NCBI RefSeq assembly: GCF_019457905.1
Contig: NZ_JAHZSV010000003.1
Coordinates: 1-64,000, forward strand
Length of the DNA: 64,000 bases
DNA from: Flagellimonas abyssi
GTDB lineage: Bacteria; Bacteroidota; Bacteroidia; Flavobacteriales; Flavobacteriaceae
Direction: 5' to 3'
Under the pieces are notes generated by a model that saw only the letters and a program-made list of their open reading frames with translations, searched no databases and was not told the DNA's origin. The position numbers and the translations under genes are program-made. This document shows positions 57,887 through 64,000 of this stretch, piece by piece. Every line of letters starts with the position of its first letter. Positions within the stretch are counted from its first letter, which is position 1.

Positions 57887-60667
57887 TTAATTCTTGATAT
57901 CCGTTTCCGTAGATTTTACCGCGGGTTTTTTAGGGTTTCCATCGGCATCGATTTCCACAATATTGTCAAACCCAAGGGCATCCAATTTATCGATGATCTC
58001 TGCACGATCCCCTACCATAAACCAGTTTACTTTTTCGGGCTGCACCACATCATTGCTCACTTTTCTAATATCATCCACAGAAAGGTTTCTTACGTTCTGA
58101 TCATATTTTTGATAGTAATCATCTGGTAGATCATACCGAATCAAACTTCTTACCGAACTGTTTACCGAACTATTGGTTTCCCATTGTCCGGGAAGCTTCA
58201 GTACCTGATTGGTCTTTACCTTTTCCAACTCTTCGCTGGTTGCAGGCCTTGTTGAGGTAAATTCGGATATTTCCTTTCTAATTTCGGTCACGGATTCTGC
58301 TGTTTTATCGGTCTGAACCGGTGCATAAACAATGAACGGACGTTCTTCTTTAGATCCCAGTACAAAACCGCCAGCTCCGTAGGACCAGTGTTTGTCTTCC
58401 CTCAAATTCATATTGATTCTGGAAGTAAAATCTCCTCCAAGGATATTCACCATCTGCTCCATTGCAATTTCATTTACCCCACCGTACTTTTCGGTCAAGT
58501 GTCCGGCCAATATCACCGATTGTTGGGATTCTGGTCGGTTCATTAAATAAAGCGTGTTCTTGGAACCGGTTTTGGGCTCGTTGAAAGCAATGGTAGGAAC
58601 ATCACCTTTCTTCCATTTGCCCAATGTCTTTTCCAATTTGGATTTCAATTCGCTCATTTCCACATCCCCTGTTACTATCAATGTGGAATTGTTCGGCTTG
58701 AACCATGTGTCATAAAAATCGACCACATCTTCCCTTGTCAATTCGGAAACTGTATCCTCATATCCAGTACCCGTGTATGGGCTGCTATAAGGATGGTCCT
58801 CGCCATAAAGATATTTGTTCATCACCCGCAAGGCCATGGTGATTGGCTGCGATTTCTCCTGTTTTATATTGTTGATTTGCTCCTTTTGTAATCGTTCAAA
58901 CTCCTTTTGAGGAAATACCGGGTTGAGCAAAACGTCCATGAACAAATCCAGACTGGCATCCAAACTTGGCTTTAGGGTACTCATATATAAATTGGACTCA
59001 TCTTGGCTGGAGAAAGTACTCAAAGAGGCTCCCAAGAGCTGTAATTGCTCGTTTATTTCCAAAGAGGTCTTGTCCTTTGTTCCCTCGTCCATTAGATTCA
59101 TGGCCAAATTTGCCGTTCCGGGACTGGACAAATAATCCGTTTTATACCCGGCATCTGCCACTAGGTTGATGATTACCGTTGGAACGCCCTTCCGTTGAGC
59201 TAACACCACATTGAGCCCATTGGATAGTTCCATACGTTGTAATTCTGGGAATTTTGAACTTTTTGGAGCCCCAAGCTCTGGCAATTTGCTTCTATCCACC
59301 GAAGATTCTACGACATCATATTCGGGAAAGGGTCGGCAGATCAAAACATGTTTGCCTTTTGTCAGCCATTTTTCTGCGGTCTTTCTAAGGTTTTCGGCCG
59401 TGGCATCTTCAACATACTTTAATTGTGTTTTGTAGTACGATGCATCACCATGGTAGGTTTGGTTAGAGGCAAGAATATCCGAGACCCCTCCGAATCCACC
59501 GATTCGCTCCAAACCTTTGATAAAGTTGGCAAAATAATTGGCTTTTACCCTTTTCAGTTCTTCTTCGGTAGGTCCCTCTTTGATAAACCTCTCTATTTCG
59601 GCCTCGAGTTCTCCTTCCAATTTTGCCGCATCTTCTCCTTGTTTTACATCGAGCCAAGTGATAAATTGACTAGCTATTTCACTTGAAGATTGAAAAGAGA
59701 CCGCGGCACTGGCCGATTGGTCTTGATAGATAAATTTTTGATACAACCTTGAGTTTTTTCCACTGGTCAAAATGGCAGAAATCAAATCAAAATGTAGGTC
59801 TTCCCTTGATCCAAATGGAGGTGTGTTCCAAGCGAACAATACTCTGGTCTCCGGAACACGGTCTTGGTATTCTTGACGCGAATCATAAATTTTATTAGGT
59901 ATGTTCACCTCTTGTCTTTCCACTGTGGGTCCAGCAGGGATATCTCCAAAGTATTTAATCACTTTTTGATGCACTTCTTCGGCATCAATGTCCCCTGCGA
60001 CGGCGACCACCGCATTGGCAGCGCCATAATAGGATTTGAACCACTCTTGCACGTCTTCCAACGAAGCGGCGTTCAAATCTTCCATTTCTCCGATTACGGT
60101 CCAGGAATAGGGGTGCCCTTTCGGATACATGGCCTTGGTCAAATAATCCCATTGCATACCATAAGGTTGGTTTTCGCCTTGCCTTTTTTCATTTTGAACA
60201 ACCCCACGTTGTTCATCCAGTTTTTCTTGGTCGATCGCTCCCAACAAGTGCCCCATACGGTCAGATTCCAAAAACAAAACTTGGTCCAAGGCGGAAACAG
60301 GCACATTTTGGAAGTAGTTGGTTCGGTCCGTGTTGGTTGTTCCGTTCAAATCGGTACCCCCGATGCTCTCCAATGCTTGAAAATAATCGGTGTTGTAGTT
60401 CTCACTTCCGTTGAACATCAAATGTTCGAACAAATGGGCGAAGCCGCTTTTTCCAGGTTTTTCATTTTTGGACCCTACGTGGTACCAAACGTTCACCGCG
60501 GCAATTGGTGCTTTGTGATCTTCATGGACCAAAAGCGTGAGTCCATTTTTTAAAGTGTAGGTTTTGTAATCGATGTCGATGTCATCCGCTTTGAACTGAA
60601 ATCCTTGTCCAAAACCCATGGAACAGGACAAAAGGCCCACAATAGAGGCCAGAAGTAATTTTTTCAT
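57887..60667 (-). CDS. M16 family zinc peptidase (pitrilysin/insulinase-like), exported
   Basis: A 926-residue protein with a signal peptide ending GFGQG (about 20 residues). The N-terminal M16 half has the inverted zinc motif HLFEH (78-82) and the downstream Glu in VVQNEKRQ; the C-terminal M16 half (from about 475) lacks the zinc motif, as usual for two-domain members. It degrades peptides, probably in the periplasm. A terminator ends the gene. A TetR gene is divergently transcribed 220 bp upstream. Confidence 0.92.
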   Translation of the reverse strand: MKKLLLASIVGLLSCSMGFGQGFQFKADDIDIDYKTYTLKNGLTLLVHEDHKAPIAAVNVWYHVGSKNEKPGKSGFAHLFEHLMFNGSENYNTDYFQALESIGGTDLNGTTNTDRTNYFQNVPVSALDQVLFLESDRMGHLLGAIDQEKLDEQRGVVQNEKRQGENQPYGMQWDYLTKAMYPKGHPYSWTVIGEMEDLNAASLEDVQEWFKSYYGAANAVVAVAGDIDAEEVHQKVIKYFGDIPAGPTVERQEVNIPNKIYDSRQEYQDRVPETRVLFAWNTPPFGSREDLHFDLISAILTSGKNSRLYQKFIYQDQSASAAVSFQSSSEIASQFITWLDVKQGEDAAKLEGELEAEIERFIKEGPTEEELKRVKANYFANFIKGLERIGGFGGVSDILASNQTYHGDASYYKTQLKYVEDATAENLRKTAEKWLTKGKHVLICRPFPEYDVVESSVDRSKLPELGAPKSSKFPELQRMELSNGLNVVLAQRKGVPTVIINLVADAGYKTDYLSSPGTANLAMNLMDEGTKDKTSLEINEQLQLLGASLSTFSSQDESNLYMSTLKPSLDASLDLFMDVLLNPVFPQKEFERLQKEQINNIKQEKSQPITMALRVMNKYLYGEDHPYSSPYTGTGYEDTVSELTREDVVDFYDTWFKPNNSTLIVTGDVEMSELKSKLEKTLGKWKKGDVPTIAFNEPKTGSKNTLYLMNRPESQQSVILAGHLTEKYGGVNEIAMEQMVNILGGDFTSRINMNLREDKHWSYGAGGFVLGSKEERPFIVYAPVQTDKTAESVTEIRKEISEFTSTRPATSEELEKVKTNQVLKLPGQWETNSSVNSSVRSLIRYDLPDDYYQKYDQNVRNLSVDDIRKVSNDVVQPEKVNWFMVGDRAEIIDKLDALGFDNIVEIDADGNPKKPAVKSTETDIKN

Positions 60668-60843
60668 TTCTGTTGTTTTTAGTTATTTGATCGATAAATT
60701 TGATACACAAGATAGGAAAATGTTTACAATGAACACTATGCTAGACTGTTAGCATTTATCTTAAAAACTATAGAATGTAATATTTGTTTGTTTAAACCAG
60801 AATAATAGTTGATAGTTGGGGCTTGGTTTACATATTTTCTTTA

Positions 60844-60851
60844 TTAATTTG
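60844..60851 (+). promoter_or_regulatory. Weak -7-like element before the TetR gene
   Basis: TTAATTTG matches TAnnTTTG at 7 of 8 positions and lies 40 bp before the ATG at 60892. It is the best candidate in this AT-rich interval. Confidence 0.25.
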
Positions 60852-60891
60852 TAGAACCATCGACCACCATTAACTACATTTTTACTCATTT

Positions 60892-61470
60892 ATGCAACGA
60901 AATGAATTGCACGAGCACATTATATCTTCAGCGGGAGATCTTTTCTATTCGCAGGGATATAATTCTACTGGGGTCAACGAGATCATTACCAAATGTGACA
61001 TAGCAAAAGCTACGCTATATAGTCATTTTAAATCCAAAGAAGATATTTGTGTAGCTTATCTTAATCGGCGACACAGTACGTTTATTAAGAATCTTAAAGG
61101 TTATGTTAACGATAGACCAAAAGGAAAAAATCAGCTTTTGGCCATTTTTGACCTGTTGCGGGATATGTACCTTGAGGAAAATTTCCAAGGTTGTTGGGGT
61201 CTCAAGACCCTTGGCGAGCTTTCTCCTGACCAAACTACCATTCTTAGTGTAATTCAACAGCAGAAGAAAGAATTGCTCCTATATTTGGGCGAGGTGGTTG
61301 GCGATAACATTTCCAATTTGTCCAAAGCAGAAACGGAAAAAATTTCGGGCGGACTATACCTTTTGTATGAAAGTGCAGTTACTGAGAGTCATCTGTTCAA
61401 AAACGACTGGCCTATTTTTATAGCCAAAAGTATAGCTCCATCTCTTTTTATGGACGCAGAGCTGATATAA
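60892..61470 (+). CDS. TetR/AcrR family transcriptional regulator
   Basis: A 192-residue regulator. HIISSAGDLFYSQGYNSTGV, IITKCDIAKATLYSHFKSKE is the TetR helix-turn-helix; the remaining helices form the effector domain (GKNQLLAIFDLLRDMYLEE; CWGLKTLGELSPDQTTILSV). It is convergent with the AhpD-like gene and divergent from the peptidase. Targets and ligand are unknown. The stop codon lies at the foot of a strong bidirectional terminator. Confidence 0.88.
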   Translation: MQRNELHEHIISSAGDLFYSQGYNSTGVNEIITKCDIAKATLYSHFKSKEDICVAYLNRRHSTFIKNLKGYVNDRPKGKNQLLAIFDLLRDMYLEENFQGCWGLKTLGELSPDQTTILSVIQQQKKELLLYLGEVVGDNISNLSKAETEKISGGLYLLYESAVTESHLFKNDWPIFIAKSIAPSLFMDAELI

Positions 61471-61500
61471 AAAAGCCCCTCCAAAATGAGGGGCTTTTTT
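61469..61500. terminator. Bidirectional terminator between the TetR and AhpD-like genes
   Basis: A6-GCCCCTC pairs perfectly with GAGGGGC-T6 over 13 bp around a CAAAAT loop. Both strands end in T runs, so it can terminate the converging genes. It begins inside the TetR stop codon. Confidence 0.92.
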
Positions 61501-61519
61501 AACAAGGGATTCACCTAGA

Positions 61520-62068
61520 TTAAGCTTTAACTCCTTCCAATGGTTGTGCCTCAGGGAAATCTACAGGAACTTTTGTTGTTCTATGGATATAGTTTGTGAT
61601 CGTTTTATCCCCTACTAAAACTATGGTGTCGATCAAATTTTCCTTGGTCCACCCAGCGGCAAAAAAATCAGCCACAACTTGCTCGTCTGTTGCGCCCCTA
61701 TTTTCGGTAATATTCTTGGCCAAACTCGCTAAAGCATCCAATTTTTCATTAAAAGAAGCCTTCCCAGCCCTTAATTCCAGGATTTGCTCATCTGTAAAGC
61801 CGTTCATTTTAGCAATGGCGGTGTGGGCGGATAAACAGTAAATACAGTTGTTAACTTGACTTACGGCCAAATTGACCGCTTCTTTTTCCTTGGCCTTCAA
61901 TGAGGTTTTCGCATTGGAAAGGCTTAGATAATTACCCAATGCATTTTCTGAGTGTGCATACGTGGCGAAAAGATTTGGAACAAACCCCAGTGTTTTTTCC
62001 AGATTGTCAAAAATGGCCTGATTGACCGTGCTTACTTCTTCTCTTTTGGGTACATTGATTGTGCTCAT
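61520..62068 (-). CDS. Carboxymuconolactone decarboxylase/AhpD-like protein
   Basis: A 182-residue helical protein. NNCIYCLSAHTAIAK carries Cys75, Cys78 and His82, the CxxC-x3-H motif of AhpD-type peroxidase-linked thiol reductases, and LGFVPNLFATYAHSENALGN is typical of this branch. It may reduce peroxides or act in thiol redox. It follows the 52-residue ORF by 27 bp, probably in one transcript. An AraC regulator lies upstream on the same strand. Confidence 0.88.
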   Translation of the reverse strand: MSTINVPKREEVSTVNQAIFDNLEKTLGFVPNLFATYAHSENALGNYLSLSNAKTSLKAKEKEAVNLAVSQVNNCIYCLSAHTAIAKMNGFTDEQILELRAGKASFNEKLDALASLAKNITENRGATDEQVVADFFAAGWTKENLIDTIVLVGDKTITNYIHRTTKVPVDFPEAQPLEGVKA

Positions 62069-62095
62069 AATTGAATTTTTAATATGAATAATTGA

Positions 62096-62254
62096 TTAAT
62101 ACGTCTGTATAAAGGGTTGTTCTGCATCACAATAGAAATCGTGATGATACTTTTGCTCACAGTGTTCCGCAACCGTAGCTGTTTTTACTTCGGTTTTCTG
62201 TGATGTTCTAAAAATCTCAATGAGATTAAAAATTGATCTTTCTGTGGATTTCAT
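62096..62254 (-). CDS. Small conserved-looking ORF, 52 residues
   Basis: ATG 62254 to TAA at 62096 encodes 52 residues: MKSTERSIFNLIEIFRTSQK followed by a tail holding two Cys and three His, including EHCEQKYHHDFYC. The arrangement could bind a metal or sense redox state. It lies 27 bp before the AhpD-like gene in the same direction. It is too short for most gene callers. Coding is supported only by its composition, start and position, and it may be an upstream regulatory ORF. Confidence 0.5.
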   Translation of the reverse strand: MKSTERSIFNLIEIFRTSQKTEVKTATVAEHCEQKYHHDFYCDAEQPFIQTY

Positions 62255-62347
62255 CTTTTATCTGTTTTTTTTATTACAGGGCAAAGATGCTCCGAAAAAG
62301 AGGGTGGGTGTTAGGAAGGATTTCCCGATGGCTTGACCAATTTTCCC

Positions 62348-63196
62348 TTAGGCCATCAAAAAGAGGTTTTCACGGTATTCTGATGGGCTCATTTGTGTCA
62401 TCTTCTTAAAAAAACGGCTAAAATGCGTGGGGTCGGTGAACCCAAGCTCAAACGCAATTTCCTGATTTTGTTTATCGGTAAAATTGATGAGTCGTTTGGC
62501 CTCCAATGCGATTCGTTCCAGAATAATTTGTTGTGGCGACTTCTGATTGTAAATGGCAAAAAGATTGGATAGTGTTTTGGGAGATTTGTGCAACAATTCA
62601 GCATAATCGCTCACCTTTCTCTTGGTTTTGAAGTTTAGGTCCACTAAAACATTGAATTTTCGGATGGTTTCGACTTGATCGTTCCCCAATGCTTTGACCA
62701 TGAGCTGTTCTTTTGCCAATCGCGTGCTCATTATAATCATTCTTTTTAGTAGCATTTGAAGCATATCGCCCTGAATATTGTCGGGTGTTGAAAACTCTTC
62801 GATGAAAATATCGTGCAGCAAATTAAACTTGTTCAACTGTTCTTTTGGAATAGTGATGATAGGGATATCCTGTGTTCCAAAAAACAAAATCCCATTACAG
62901 GAAACCTCGCTGTCATGATCGAATATACAGTAAAACTCCCTATTGAAAAGTATGGCTGTAAGGGGCAATTGCATTTTGGAATAGGAAACGTGTTGTAAAT
63001 ATGTAACGGTAATAATCTGATTGGGCAAAAGTTCCAAATCCATTCCATCTATTTGAACCGTCAGGGGGCAATCGTTCCGGTTCCATAAAAATTTAATGGT
63101 TTTTGAGGTTGTGGAGAATCGTTCCTCATCATTTTTGATATCATCCGAAAATCCTAAAATGGCTCCTAACTTGGAATCCTTGTATTCGTATCTCAT
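62348..63196 (-). CDS. AraC family transcriptional regulator
   Basis: A 282-residue regulator with an N-terminal cupin-like sensing half and a C-terminal AraC helix-turn-helix pair: KVSDYAELLHKSPKTLSNLF ... QQIILERIALEAKRLINFTD and EIAFELGFTDPTHFSRFFKK, SPSEYRENL. The second helix-turn-helix matches the AraC signature. It is transcribed in the same direction as the 52-residue ORF and AhpD-like gene, about 90 bp upstream, and could control them. An imperfect palindrome, GTTCCG-TTA-CAGAAC, lies at 63207-63221. Confidence 0.9.
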   Translation of the reverse strand: MRYEYKDSKLGAILGFSDDIKNDEERFSTTSKTIKFLWNRNDCPLTVQIDGMDLELLPNQIITVTYLQHVSYSKMQLPLTAILFNREFYCIFDHDSEVSCNGILFFGTQDIPIITIPKEQLNKFNLLHDIFIEEFSTPDNIQGDMLQMLLKRMIIMSTRLAKEQLMVKALGNDQVETIRKFNVLVDLNFKTKRKVSDYAELLHKSPKTLSNLFAIYNQKSPQQIILERIALEAKRLINFTDKQNQEIAFELGFTDPTHFSRFFKKMTQMSPSEYRENLFLMA

Positions 63197-63278
63197 TGGG
63201 AAGATTGTTCCGTTACAGAACGATTAGTCCTTCTATTTCATTCATACTTACAGCCCAAAAGAATTAAAATCAAACAAA

Positions 63279-63306
63279 AAAGCGCGCATCTTTGGATGCG
63301 CGCTTT
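63279..63306 (-). terminator. Terminator after the pyruvate kinase gene
   Basis: AAAGCGCGCATC and GATGCGCGCTTT form a 12-bp perfect stem with a TTTG loop. On the minus strand it is followed by TTTTTTG, 22 bp after the stop of the pyk gene. Confidence 0.92.
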
Positions 63307-63327
63307 CTATAAATCTGTTTTTTTATT

Positions 63328-64000
63328 TTAAAAATTACAGCTTTCTATCTCTGTTACCCTCAAGGTGTTCACCATACCTTTTTCTTTAATGGGCATGGCC
63401 GCCAAACTTACGAGCATATCGCCTACTTCCAAGAAACCTTTTTTACATGCTATCTGGTTTACATCCTCGATGGTCTGGTCAGTGGAGACAAACTTGTCGT
63501 AGTAAAATGCTTTTACTCCCCATAAAAGGTTCAATTGGGTCAATATTCTTTTGTTCGATGTAAACACAAGGATATGTGCGGCTGGTCTCCAAGCGGAAAT
63601 CTGGAAAGCCGTGTATCCACTATTGGTCAATGTGGAAATAGCTTTTGCCGAGATTTCGTTTGCCATTAACGCGGCATGGTAACAAACGGATTTGGTAATA
63701 TATCTTTTGGTACGTATGTGCGGTGGGGTTTGCGGTACCTTGATCAAACTGGAACTCTCGACACTTGAAACAATACTTGCCATTTTCTCGATAACCTGTA
63801 CCGGATAGTTCCCAACAGATGTTTCTCCCGAGAGCATTACGGCATCGGCCCCGTCCATTACGGAGTTGGCAACGTCGTTCACCTCGGCACGGGTAGGGGT
63901 TAAACTGGTAATCATGGTCTCCATCATCTGGGTAGCGATGATTACAGGAATTCTTCCCTTTTTGGCGCTCAACACCAATTGTTTCTGAACCAATGGGACC
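63328..64000 (-). CDS. pyk: Pyruvate kinase, C-terminal part (5' truncated by the window)
   Basis: The frame stays open to the window edge, so the true start lies beyond it. The visible part carries the family region IIATQMMETMITSLTPTRAE, DVANSVMDGADAVMLSGETS and the C-terminal allosteric domain (KAISTLTNSGYTAFQISAWR, a variant of the usual region). Pyruvate kinase converts phosphoenolpyruvate and ADP to pyruvate and ATP. About 220 C-terminal residues are visible of a usual 470-480. A strong terminator follows. Confidence 0.93.
   Translation of the reverse strand, partial: VPLVQKQLVLSAKKGRIPVIIATQMMETMITSLTPTRAEVNDVANSVMDGADAVMLSGETSVGNYPVQVIEKMASIVSSVESSSLIKVPQTPPHIRTKRYITKSVCYHAALMANEISAKAISTLTNSGYTAFQISAWRPAAHILVFTSNKRILTQLNLLWGVKAFYYDKFVSTDQTIEDVNQIACKKGFLEVGDMLVSLAAMPIKEKGMVNTLRVTEIESCNF

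Noticed and set aside
59864-60553. A 229-residue plus-strand frame over the peptidase gene
   Set aside because: It is antisense to the HLFEH region of a strong M16 match.
63207-63221. GTTCCG-TTA-CAGAAC as an AraC operator
   Set aside because: It resembles the GbsR palindrome only loosely, is short, and AraC proteins usually bind direct repeats; noted in the gene entry only.
1-64000. tRNA, rRNA, CRISPR, IS element or prophage
   Set aside because: I looked for cloverleaf genes, repeat arrays, transposases and integrases. None was found; no terminal repeats or target-site duplications were seen.

Overview
The window reads as chromosome of a marine member of the Flavobacteriaceae, most like the Muricauda/Allomuricauda/Flagellimonas group. 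This is inferred from the proteins and promoter style; I have no database hit. Supporting signs are the Bacteroidota-type outer membrane barrel receptor at the left edge, a complete MoxR-DUF58-BatA/B/C/D/E cluster, SulP and carbonic anhydrase genes, many lipoproteins with a Cys lipobox, weak Shine-Dalgarno signals, and TAnnTTTG -7 promoter elements. I saw no tRNA, rRNA, CRISPR array, insertion sequence or prophage. Most of the window looks like core chromosome.

Layout. 1-11.5 kb: a TonB-dependent-receptor-like barrel protein, a thioesterase, nitronate monooxygenase plus YheT-type hydrolase, a cytochrome c lipoprotein, then a run of exported small proteins (a tandem-repeat protein, two META-domain proteins, a lipoprotein, a secreted VOC-YciI fusion, a secreted DinB-fold protein) and a SulP transporter. 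11.5-18.3 kb: glycerol-3-phosphate genes gpsA and glpD, separated by an AT-rich island with a frameshift-split lipoprotein gene and a LytTR-like direct repeat. 18.3-24.9 kb: CvpA, a CAP-domain lipoprotein, 3-hydroxyanthranilate dioxygenase, an ALDH7-type dehydrogenase, a helix-hairpin-helix membrane protein, an acyl-ACP desaturase and a phosphoesterase. 25-30.7 kb: a fructokinase-amylosucrase pair, then an opposing AlbA_2-like, SDR and aldo/keto reductase group. 30.8-39.9 kb: the Bat cluster. 40-44.8 kb: SulP-carbonic anhydrase, a ceramidase-like membrane protein and pheS. 44.9-51.8 kb: an RND efflux operon with a GbsR/MarR regulator at the front and a TetR regulator at the end. 51.9-57.9 kb: a Tat-exported aminotransferase with an AEC-like permease, a secreted M20 amidohydrolase, a lysoplasmalogenase, a CYTH protein and DNA polymerase IV. 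57.9-64 kb: an M16 peptidase, a TetR regulator, an AhpD-like protein with a 52-residue upstream ORF, an AraC regulator and the 3' part of pyruvate kinase.

How the genes work together. Fructokinase would capture the fructose that amylosucrase releases from sucrose. GpsA and GlpD catalyse opposite directions of the DHAP/glycerol-3-phosphate step. The second SulP protein and carbonic anhydrase suggest bicarbonate handling. The GbsR-like regulator has a 28-bp near-palindrome just upstream of its -7 element, which suggests autoregulation of the efflux operon. The Bat cluster is compactly organised, with start/stop overlaps through most of it.

I do not see an obviously new defence or mobile system. 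The best leads are the split lipoprotein with its direct-repeat regulatory site, the efflux operator, the 52-residue ORF, promoter motifs pressed against start codons (possible leaderless mRNAs), and the exported versions of normally cytoplasmic enzyme folds.
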